Below the pieces are notes generated by a model that was given only the letters and a program-made list of their open reading frames with translations, did not search any database and was not told where the DNA came from. The translations under genes and the position numbers were made by a program. Below, one piece after another: positions 24,890 through 32,900 of a stretch of 64,000 bases of DNA (the first letter of the stretch is position 1; each line of letters starts with the position of its first letter). The stretch is from Pseudomonadota bacterium (GTDB lineage Bacteria > Pseudomonadota > Alphaproteobacteria > Sphingomonadales > Sphingomonadaceae): contig JAKPHK010000018.1 in NCBI GenBank assembly GCA_029550345.1, positions 1 through 64,000 on the forward strand, read 5' to 3'.

Positions 24890-25828
24890 ATGGCCAAAGT
24901 CCTCATTCGCTCAGGGGCAATTCTGCTGGCCAGTCTGTTGACGCTGACTGGGGCTGGAACGGCGCAGGCGGCCAAGTCCGTTTGCCGATCTCTCCCGGCA
25001 GGCCGGGTCATAGCAATCAGCCCGGATGTATCGCTTGCTGTCAGAACCGTCGGCAGCGGGCGCCCGGTCCTGATGATCCCATCGCTGGGGCGTAGCACGG
25101 CCGACTTTGACGAGGTTGCCGGACGGCTGGTGGCCCATGGTTTCATGACCATCCTGATTGAGCCGCGCGGGATAAATGGATCGACTGGTCCTGCTCCCGC
25201 CGACCTGTTCGCGATTGCGGCCGATCCGGACCGGGTGCTTGCCGGATTGTGCCTGGGCCCAGTAGACGTGATCGGCCATGCTTTTGGCAATCGTGTTGCC
25301 CGGGCGCTGGCCACCGCACATCCAGACCGGGTTCGCCGGGTCGTGTTGCTGGCAGGCGGCGGCGAAGTGCCGATGACTCCACCCATTCTGGCTGCGCTTT
25401 CCGGGTCTGCGGCGCAGGGCGAAAAGGCAGATGCCGAGCGGCTGATCGACCTGCAGACCGCGTTTTTTGCGAAAGGCAATGACCCTTCGCGTTGGTTGAC
25501 GGGATGGTTTCCCGCTGCTGCCCGCAGTCAGGCTGATGCCACCCGCGCCACACCGGTCAAGGCTTGGTGGAACGCGGGGAAGGCGCCGGTCTTGCTTGTC
25601 CAGGCCGATGAAGATCCGATCGCTCCACCAGCCAATGCCGCATCCCTGAAAGCTGCAATCGGGGATCGGCTGACGATCGTGTTGTTGCGCCACGCCAGTC
25701 ATGCGATCCTGCCGGAACAGCCAGGAGCCGTCGTTGTCGCGTTGACCCGTTATTTGTCTGGCGAATTGCCCCGCGCCTCAAGCCTTCAGCGCTGGGTCGA
25801 TGCCGCCACCGTGCATCCAACTGATTAG
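24890..25828 (+). CDS. Secreted alpha/beta-hydrolase-fold protein lacking the nucleophile Ser
   Basis: A 312-residue protein starting ATG 24890 (GAGGACG upstream) with a signal peptide ending TAQAAKS. The fold is clear: VLMIPSLGRSTADFDEVA, LIEPRGINGSTG, and the strand-elbow VDVIGHAFGNRVARALA. At the nucleophile elbow the G-x-S-x-G motif reads G-H-A-F-G, with Ala131 in place of Ser. A C-terminal HASHAIL region that could hold the histidine remains. It may be a binding protein, a decarboxylase- or lyase-like member, or inactive. Last gene of the operon; a terminator hairpin follows. Confidence 0.8.
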   Translation: MAKVLIRSGAILLASLLTLTGAGTAQAAKSVCRSLPAGRVIAISPDVSLAVRTVGSGRPVLMIPSLGRSTADFDEVAGRLVAHGFMTILIEPRGINGSTGPAPADLFAIAADPDRVLAGLCLGPVDVIGHAFGNRVARALATAHPDRVRRVVLLAGGGEVPMTPPILAALSGSAAQGEKADAERLIDLQTAFFAKGNDPSRWLTGWFPAAARSQADATRATPVKAWWNAGKAPVLLVQADEDPIAPPANAASLKAAIGDRLTIVLLRHASHAILPEQPGAVVVALTRYLSGELPRASSLQRWVDAATVHPTD

Positions 25829-25947
25829 TCGCAGAGCGGGCATGACATTGGCGGGCAAGCCATCATCCAGAAATTGAAGGGTAGATGCGCTGCTTGCGCC
25901 GCGCTTGGCTTCACGCGGTATCGCCAAAGCCCGGGTCATCGGTGGAA

Positions 25948-25983
25948 CCTGCCGCAAAACGAAAATTTCCGTCTTGCGGCAGG
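25948..25983. terminator. Bidirectional terminator between convergent genes
   Basis: Perfect 10-bp arms (25948-25957 and 25974-25983) around a 16-base AT-rich loop that can extend the stem. It lies between the hydrolase gene and the convergent SnoaL-like gene, 7 bases past the latter's stop, and can serve both. Confidence 0.6.
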
Positions 25984-25990
25984 CTTCGTA

Positions 25991-26524
25991 TCAGTTGCTG
26001 CCGGTGATCTGGGCCATGAAGGCCGCGTTGTCCCAGAACAGCCATTCTTCGACCATAACGCCGTTTTCCCAGCGCCCGATGGTAACCATCGGCAGTTTGA
26101 AGCTGCGCCCGGTGGGGGCCAGCATTTTGCCGCCGCCCAGGTCCATTGGCTGGCTGAAGGTGCCTTCCATCACACCTTCGACCGCAGTGTAGTTACCGTC
26201 CGCCATGCGGATAGGGTGGACGCGGATCCTGGTATCGGGCGCAAAGGTGAACTGCGGTTTGAGGCGGGCAATGTGATCGTCCAGCCCGGTCGTCACGGAC
26301 CCGTCGGGATAGTGAACCACGATATTCTTTGCGTGACTAAGATGCAGATCGTCCCACTTCTGCCCGCTATAGACCCGAAAATCGAGGTCATCGAAGGTCT
26401 TGAGATTGCGGGTCTGTTCGGCGTTGTGGCGCTGTTTGGCGGTTCCTGCAGTCGCAGGGGTGAGTGTGAGGGCCGGGACAAGGCCAAGCGCGCCCAGCGC
26501 CAGAACCAGATGTTTGGCATTCAT
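25991..26524 (-). CDS. Secreted SnoaL/ester-cyclase-like protein
   Basis: A 177-residue protein with a signal peptide (residues 1-26, ending near TPATAGTA) and an NTF2-like cone fold (NLKTFDDLDFRVYS, HYPDGSVTTGLDDHIARL, GRWENGVMVEEWLFWDN). SnoaL-like proteins of this kind are often small-molecule isomerases or cyclases or only bind ligands; substrate unknown. It is the last gene of the minus-strand group dioxygenase-azoreductase-yceI-snoaL, separated from yceI by 74 bases that hold a perfect hairpin. Confidence 0.8.
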   Translation of the reverse strand: MNAKHLVLALGALGLVPALTLTPATAGTAKQRHNAEQTRNLKTFDDLDFRVYSGQKWDDLHLSHAKNIVVHYPDGSVTTGLDDHIARLKPQFTFAPDTRIRVHPIRMADGNYTAVEGVMEGTFSQPMDLGGGKMLAPTGRSFKLPMVTIGRWENGVMVEEWLFWDNAAFMAQITGSN

Positions 26525-26553
26525 ATCGGTTACTCCTGTCGGTTCGTGAGGTC

Positions 26554-26587
26554 GATGGCGGCGCGAAAGGGTTCACGCGCCGCCATC
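26554..26587 (-). terminator. Perfect 12-bp intercistronic hairpin
   Basis: Arms 26554-26565 and 26576-26587 are perfect reverse complements with a 10-base loop. It starts 11 bases after the yceI stop and ends about 29 bases before the next start. No U-run follows, so it more likely sets relative expression or message processing than full termination. Confidence 0.5.
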
Positions 26588-26598
26588 GCCGGTGCCGC

Positions 26599-27216
26599 TC
26601 AGTTGGTCTTTTCGAACGCCGCACTGATCCGCAGCGTTACGGTATCACCGATCAGCGGGAGATAGGTCTTCACGCCAAAATCGCTGCGCTTGAACGATGT
26701 GGTGGCGTTGAAGCCCACGGTATAACCCTTGGTCATCGGGTTGGTCCCGCTGGCCAGAAACGTCGTCTTCAGAACCACCGGGCGGGTCACCCCGTGGAAG
26801 GTCAGGTTGCCGGTGATCAGTGCGGAGCGCGGACCAGTGGGGGTGACCTTGGTGCTGGTGAAGGTGATGGTCGGGTACTTGGCGGCGTCGAACCAGTTGG
26901 GGTCCTTCAGCTCGCCGTCCAGCGTGGCATTGGTGGTGGAGACGCTGGCCACCGGGATCGTCACGGCGACGCTCGACTTGGCGAGGGCTTTCGGGTTGAG
27001 CTTGAGCGTCCCCGTCACCCCGGTGAAGTCACCGTACCAGTCGGAAAAGCCCATGTGGCTGACCGAGAACTGGACGCGGGTGTGGCTGGTTTCGACGGCG
27101 TAGGTCCCCGCCTGAACGGCAGCGGGGGCGGGATTGGCCACGGGTGCCTGGGCCGAGCCAATGGCGGGCACAAGCGCCAGCGCGCCGGCGATCAGGAGAG
27201 TGCGGCTCGAATTCAT
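26599..27216 (-). CDS. YceI-family periplasmic lipid-binding protein
   Basis: A 205-residue protein with a signal peptide (cleaved near GSAQA) and the YceI lipocalin-like barrel: YAVETSHTRVQFSVSHMGFS at the start, LDGELKDPNWFDAAKYPTITF, LTFHGVTRPVVL and GFNATTSFKRSDFGV. The family binds polyisoprenoid or quinone-like molecules in the periplasm. It is 21 bases downstream of an NADH:quinone reductase/azoreductase gene, a pairing that fits quinone handling. Confidence 0.9.
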   Translation of the reverse strand: MNSSRTLLIAGALALVPAIGSAQAPVANPAPAAVQAGTYAVETSHTRVQFSVSHMGFSDWYGDFTGVTGTLKLNPKALAKSSVAVTIPVASVSTTNATLDGELKDPNWFDAAKYPTITFTSTKVTPTGPRSALITGNLTFHGVTRPVVLKTTFLASGTNPMTKGYTVGFNATTSFKRSDFGVKTYLPLIGDTVTLRISAAFEKTN

Positions 27217-27237
27217 GTTTGTTGCTCCTTGCAGGGT

Positions 27238-27825
27238 TCAGGCGAGTGCCGCGATTTCGGCCTTGGCATCCGCGATTGCGGTGGCGGCGGCTTCGGGGCC
27301 AAAGGCCATGCCCTCGGCGGTCACGACGGTGACATCGGTCACGCCGACAAAGCCCAGCAGGCCCTTGGTATGGGGCAGGGCATAGGGAAAGCCGCTGGCG
27401 TCGTCGTACTTGCCGGCGCGGGCCTGGGCGATAATCGCGCGCTTGCCCTTGACCAGGCCTTCAGGGCCTTCGGCGGTGTACTGAAAAGTGGTTCCGGCGC
27501 GCGCGACATAGTCGAACCAGGCCTTGAGGGTGGAAGGCATGCCGAAGTTGTAAACCGGCAGACCGATCACGATTACGTCGGCATCGAACACTTCGGCGAT
27601 CAGCGCGTCCTGCAGGGCGCGGGTGGCGGCGAACTCTGCGCCTTCGGGAGCCTGGCGGCCAATCCCGGCCAGACTTGCCGAGCTGACGTGCGGCACCGGA
27701 TTGGTATCAAGGTCACGCTCGGTCACGCTGGCTTCGGGGTGGGCGGCCAGATAGGCGTCGATCAGCGCATTGCTGACCGAGGCTTCACCGGTCGCGGCCG
27801 AACGGATTACGAGAATTTTGCTCAT
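27238..27825 (-). CDS. azoR: FMN-dependent NADH:quinone oxidoreductase / azoreductase
   Basis: A 195-residue flavodoxin-like protein of the AzoR family: KILVIRSAATGEASVSNALIDAYLA at the FMN phosphate site, GLPVYNFGMPSTLKAWFDY, and FVGVTDVTVVTAEGMAFG near the end. Length is normal. It uses NADH for two-electron reduction of quinones and azo compounds, protecting against quinone stress. It lies between the dioxygenase (29 bases) and yceI (21 bases). The LysR gene 1 kb upstream is the probable regulator. Confidence 0.9.
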   Translation of the reverse strand: MSKILVIRSAATGEASVSNALIDAYLAAHPEASVTERDLDTNPVPHVSSASLAGIGRQAPEGAEFAATRALQDALIAEVFDADVIVIGLPVYNFGMPSTLKAWFDYVARAGTTFQYTAEGPEGLVKGKRAIIAQARAGKYDDASGFPYALPHTKGLLGFVGVTDVTVVTAEGMAFGPEAAATAIADAKAEIAALA

Positions 27826-27854
27826 TGTAAGGTCCTTTGCTTGGGTCTTTGGGG

Positions 27855-28622
27855 TTAATCGAAACGGTAGGAATCCATGCGCAGCGTTCCCAGATCGGTT
27901 GACTGGTGGATGCGGCTGGGCGCGGCGGAACTACCCGCAGCACCGATCGCCACGAACAGCGGCAACAGGTGCTCATCGGTGGGATGGGCCTCGACCGCGA
28001 AGGGCGCGAGGCGGCGATAGGAAACAAGGTCGCAGGTGCGCTTGGCCATGATTGCCTCGTGCATCCAGTCTGCAAAACGTTTCACCCAGTCGGGCTCCGC
28101 GCCGCCGCGCTGAAGTGCGCGCAAGTTGTGGGTGAAGCTGCCCGAAGCCAGGATCAGCACGTTCTCCCCGCGCAGCGCATGGAGCGCCTTGCCCAGCTGA
28201 ACGTGATGGCCCGGACCCAGCCTTGACTGGATCGAAAGCTGCACCACCGGGATGTCATGGCCGGGCCACATCAGCAGCAGGGGCACCCAGGCGCCGTGAT
28301 CGAGCCCGCGCACCGGGTCGATGCTTGCGCGCAGGCCTTCGCCGCCCAGCAGATCGGCAACGCGGCTGGCCAGATCGAACGATCCCGGCGCGGGATAGGT
28401 CAGATCGAACAAGGCCTGCGGGAAGCCATAGAAATCGTGAATCGTATCGTTGACTGCCACCGAATTCACGGTCGGCAGATCGGTTTCCCAGTGCGCCGAA
28501 ACCACAAGGATCGCGTCCGGTCGCTCAAGCTGGGGGCCCAGATCGCGAATGAAGTCGCGCGCAGGAACATCCTGCAGCGCCAGCATCGGCGATCCATGGG
28601 ACAGGAACAAAACAGGTTGCAT
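27855..28622 (-). CDS. LigB/DODA-type extradiol dioxygenase (YgiD-like)
   Basis: A 255-residue protein. I use ATG 28622 with GGAGAAG upstream; a longer open frame reaches 28688 but its start lies in the regulatory region. Class III extradiol features are present: LFLSHGSPM with the first metal-ligand His, VSAHWET with the second, LDHGAWVPLLLMWP with another and ILASGSFTHNLR. YgiD-like members open 3,4-dihydroxyphenyl rings such as DOPA, using Zn or Fe. It is the first gene of the minus-strand group. Confidence 0.87.
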   Translation of the reverse strand: MQPVLFLSHGSPMLALQDVPARDFIRDLGPQLERPDAILVVSAHWETDLPTVNSVAVNDTIHDFYGFPQALFDLTYPAPGSFDLASRVADLLGGEGLRASIDPVRGLDHGAWVPLLLMWPGHDIPVVQLSIQSRLGPGHHVQLGKALHALRGENVLILASGSFTHNLRALQRGGAEPDWVKRFADWMHEAIMAKRTCDLVSYRRLAPFAVEAHPTDEHLLPLFVAIGAAGSSAAPSRIHQSTDLGTLRMDSYRFD

Positions 28623-28679
28623 TGATCTTCTCCGGGGCGCGGGCGGGTGCCGGCCTTTGTCAGTCAGATAATGTGATGA

Positions 28680-28725
28680 TTTTTGCATTGCGATTGCCTA
28701 TTGATGCAAATCATCCATGCAAAAA
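28680..28725. promoter_or_regulatory. LysR operator region with inverted TTTTTGCAT/ATGCAAAAA
   Basis: TTTTTGCAT at 28680-28688 and ATGCAAAAA at 28717-28725 are exact reverse complements, and an extra GATGCAAATC at 28703-28712 also mirrors the left arm. This AT-rich 46-bp span fills the gap between the divergent lysR and dioxygenase genes, matching the paired sites LysR proteins use. Confidence 0.55.
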
Positions 28726-28735
28726 CGGATAGTAT

Positions 28736-29617
28736 ATGGATTGGGACGACGTTCGCAGCTTTCTCGCCATTGCCCGAGCCCGCTCACTCTCAGGTGCGGC
28801 CCGCGATCTTGGCGTGCGGCAATCGACGATGAGCCGCCGCCTCGACGCGCTTGAGGCCAAGGCCGGGGCGCGGCTGCTACAGCGCACGCCCTCCGGCTAT
28901 GAACTCACCGCACTGGGCGAGGCGGTGCTCGGCAATGCCGAGCGGATGGAGGCTGAGGCAATGGCGGTTGACCGGATCGTGCAGGGCCGCGATGTCGAGC
29001 TGACCGGGGTGGTGCGGGTGACCACCGTTGAATTCGTCTCCGATATGCTGATGCCCGAAGTGGTCCGCAGACTTCACGCGCGCTACCCGGGGATTACGGT
29101 CGATGTGCTGAGCGATCCGCGATCCTTCAACCTTTCGCGGCGCGAGGCCGATCTGGCGATCCGCATGGTCCGGTTCGAAGGCAACCAGATGGTCAGCCGC
29201 CGCATCGCCACGGTGACCAGCGCGCTATATGCCAGTGCGGAATACCTCGCCCGGCACGATGTTGCGGCGGCGGGATGCGATCATGCCATCGTCACCGTGC
29301 TGGAAGATCAGCTTCACCTGCCCGAAGCACGCTGGCTGGAAGCCCAATTCCCGGGGGCGCGAGCGGCCTTACGCAGCAATAGTCGCAGTACCCAGCTTGC
29401 CGCAGTGGCTGCGGGGCTGGGCATCGCCTGCCTGCCGTGCATGATGGCCGACGCTATGCCGGGTGTGGTGCGGCTGGACCGGGCGGACACGCCGCCGCCG
29501 CGCGAAGTCTGGCTAGGGGTTCACGCCGATCTGCGCCATATGCCCCGCATTCGGGCCGTGATCGATGCGCTGGACGAGGTGTTCGCAGGTAATCGGGAGC
29601 GCTTTGCCGGCTTGTGA
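28736..29617 (+). CDS. LysR-family transcriptional regulator
   Basis: A 293-residue LysR protein. The winged helix is at about 1-60 (VRSFLAIARARSLSGAARDLGVRQSTMSRRLDALE is the classic start), the effector domain at about 88-290 (VVRVTTVEFVSDMLMPEVVRRL, GLGIACLPCMMADAMPGVVRL). It resembles the group that controls divergent quinone reductase or azoreductase genes. Divergent from the dioxygenase gene with 113 bases between starts, holding mirrored ATGCAAA sites. Confidence 0.9.
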   Translation: MDWDDVRSFLAIARARSLSGAARDLGVRQSTMSRRLDALEAKAGARLLQRTPSGYELTALGEAVLGNAERMEAEAMAVDRIVQGRDVELTGVVRVTTVEFVSDMLMPEVVRRLHARYPGITVDVLSDPRSFNLSRREADLAIRMVRFEGNQMVSRRIATVTSALYASAEYLARHDVAAAGCDHAIVTVLEDQLHLPEARWLEAQFPGARAALRSNSRSTQLAAVAAGLGIACLPCMMADAMPGVVRLDRADTPPPREVWLGVHADLRHMPRIRAVIDALDEVFAGNRERFAGL

Positions 29618-29942
29618 ATAAAAACGTACTGGTACATCGCCTGATTCGGGAATTCGATGTCGTGAACAGGTGCGGAAAGTGTGATTTAAATATATAAAAA
29701 CAAGGGCTTTATGCCTTCCGGCGGCCAGCCTTGTCGATCGATTGTAAATTGGGCTGCCAATTGATTTTCGCAGGATTAACCGAAGCCCACCGCGGTCGGT
29801 TGCAGACGCGAGTCCGATCCGTTAGGCCTGTCTGCGCTGGATGGGTCGCTACATTCGGCGTCGGAGACATCTGATGGCCGGTCGGGGTGGGGCGGGGTGC
29901 GCAAGCATCGCGCACCGGCTTAAAAACAGGTGGGGATTTTCG
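29618..29942. other. AT-rich intergenic region before the large autotransporter
   Basis: About 325 bases with no convincing gene. The first 170 bases are much more AT-rich than the window. It contains GTACTGGTAC near 29629 and a perfect 6-bp inverted repeat AATTGG/CCAATT (29747-29762). The coding frame of the next gene is open from 29841, but that part reads Arg/Gly-rich and lacks a signal. Probably the promoter region of the autotransporter. Confidence 0.5.
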
Positions 29943-32900
29943 ATGCTTATTGGCCGTCAGCTTGCCAGTCGCGCTCAGCGTGTCTGGCTATTCATCCTGA
30001 CAATGATGGCGGCAATGCTGTTCGCCCAGCCTGCCATGGCGCAGCATACGTCAAGCCTTTGCGCGGCTCAGACCGCCACGGTTAGCCAGAGTAACTCGGT
30101 CGAGATCGATATAACCAGCTGCGATCCCTACAATATCGGCTATGGCAATGGGACGCCCTATCTGCGCAACGGGCCAAGCCATGGCACGGTGCTGGTCCGA
30201 CAGGATTTCGTACCACCCAGCACGGCCAAATCGGTAGTAATCTATTCCCACAATGGGGACAGTGCCACATCTGATCAGTTTGATCTGGAGGATCTGGACG
30301 GGAACTGGATCCACTTCACGATCACGATCACGCCGTCAGGTTCGTCGATTACGGTTACGCCCAGCAACCTTCCGGCCATGACGGCGGGAACATCATTCTC
30401 ACAGGCCCTGACTTCTTCGGGCGGAACCGCCCCCTATACCTACAGCTTGCTGAGCGGATCATACCCGCCCGGAATTACCATGAATTCGGCAGGGGTGCTA
30501 AGCGGCACGCCGACCCAACGCGGGCTTTACAGCTTTACAGTCCGCTCAACAGACAATGGCGGGCAAACCGCCGACAAGTCTTATAGCGGAACGGTCGCAA
30601 ACCCCACCCTGACGTTGTCGCCCAACACCATCACTCTGGTCGCCAACAGCCCGGCATCTACCCAGCTTACCACCAATGGTGGGGTTTCGCCGCACATCTA
30701 TGCCACAGAACCGCCGGGTTCGCCGATGCCTTTTGGGCTGAGTCTTTCCACCAGCGGGCTGGTAACCGGAACCCCAACCACGACCGGGACCACGACCGTG
30801 CAGCTGCGCGTGACCGATGCCAGCACCGGGCCGGGTCAATATTTCGAGCTTGAGACCCTGACGATCAACGTCATCAACGCTCCCACCGCCTCGATCAGCG
30901 TTGCCCCCGCCAGCGTGTCGGAAGATGGTGCCACCAATCTGGTCTTTACCGTTACGCTCAGCGCCTCATCGGCAACGCCGACCACGGTGAACATCAATAC
31001 ATTCGGAACGGCAACTTCAGGGACCGACTACACGGGCGGCGTCAACACCCTGACGATTCCTGCCGGTGCGACCACCGGAACGATCACGATCAACCCGTCA
31101 CCCGACGGCACCGTTGAACCCGATGAAACCGTCACGCTGAGCCTGGGCGCAGGTTCAGGTTATGTCGTTGGCGCACCTTCGAATGCGACCGGTACGATCC
31201 TGAACGATGACGTTCCCGCCGCGACGATCAGCGTATCGCCCGCTGCGGTTGCCGAAGATGGCGCAGCCAATCTGGTCTATACGGTTACGCTCAACCAGCC
31301 GGCTTTCAATCCGATTTCGGTCAACTACACGATCGGCGGGACTGCAACCAACGGCACTGACTATGCCACGGTTGCATCACCGCTGCTGATCAATACCGGC
31401 AGCACTACCGGGACGATCACCGTCAATCCGACCGCCGATGCGACGATCGAATCTGATGAGACGGTTGTGCTGACCCTGGCGGCAGGCGCCGGCTATACCG
31501 TGGGTGCGCCAAACAATGCGACCGGGACCATCCTCAATGACGATTTGCCGAACCTGACGATCAACGATGTGACCGCGTCGGAAGGCAACAGCGGGTCAAC
31601 GAGTTTCACGTTCACCGTCTCGCTTTCGGCTCCGGCCGGGCCGGGCGGGGTGACTTTCGACATCTCAACCGCGAACGGCACCGCCACCGGTGGCACGGAC
31701 TTTGTTCCGCAAACCTATACCAGCCAGACCATTCCGGCCGGATCGACAACCTACACCTTCGGTGTTCAGGTATTGGGAGACCCCCTCAACGAACCGACCG
31801 AGACGTTCTTCGTCAATGTCACCAATGTCACCAACGCGGTGGTCGTTGATGGGCAGGGAGTGGGGACGATTGCCAACGACGATCCGCTGCCATCGCTTTC
31901 CATCGACGATGTTGCCCCGATTGAGGGCAACAGCGGCACGACCAACGCGGTTCTGACCGTGTCATTGAGTGCGGCGAGCGGTCAGACCGTTACGGTCAAC
32001 TACGCCAGTGCGGATGGCACGGCGACGGCACCTGGCGACTATACCGCCGTCAGCGGTGTCCTCACCTTCACTCCCGGGCAGACGGTGCGGACCATTTCGG
32101 TGCCGGTCGCCGGAGAAACCGTCCCCGAAGCGAACGAGACGCTGTTCGTGAACCTTTCCGGTGCGACGTTCGCAACCATTGCTGATAACCAGGGCGTGGT
32201 TACGATCCAGAACGATGACGTGCCTGTCACCGTTTCGCCGGGATCGCTGCCAAACGGGCAGGTGACCAGTCCCTATAGCCAGACTCTCAGCGCTTCGGGC
32301 GGCGCATTGCCCTATCTTTATGCGGTAACTGCGGGGGCCTTGCCGAGCGGTCTCACCCTGTCGAGCGGTGGGATTCTGTCCGGTACGCCGACGGCAGGCG
32401 GAACCTTCAATTTTACCGTGACCGCCACTGACAGTTCGGCTGCACCCGGGCCCTATTCCGGCAGTCAGGCCTATAGCCTGACGGTCAACCCGGCGACGAT
32501 CAGCTTGTCGGCCACCGCGTTGAGTGATGGTCTGGTCGGCAGCACCTATAGCGCTTCGATCACACCGGCCAGCGGCGGCACTTCGCCCTATAGCTACACC
32601 GTTACGGCCGGCAGCCTGCCGGGCGGCCTGACGCTCAACGCTTCGACCGGAGCCATCACCGGTACGCCCAGTGCAGGCGGCACCTTCAACTTCTCGATCA
32701 CCGCCACGGATTCGAGCACAGGTACGGGGCCATATACGGCCACACAGGCCTATTCGATTGTGGTCAATGCCGCGCCGGTGGCGGGCAATTCGTCGCTCAC
32801 CGTCGCTTATGATGCGGGCGCCACCAATGTGCCGCTCAGCCTGAGCGGCGGGGTCGCCACCAGCCTGACGATCACCACACCGCCTGTGCATGGCACAGCG

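Noticed and set aside
29841..29942. N-terminal extension of the giant autotransporter (34 residues)
   Set aside because: Arg/Gly-rich, no ribosome site, and would bury the signal peptide; start placed at 29943.
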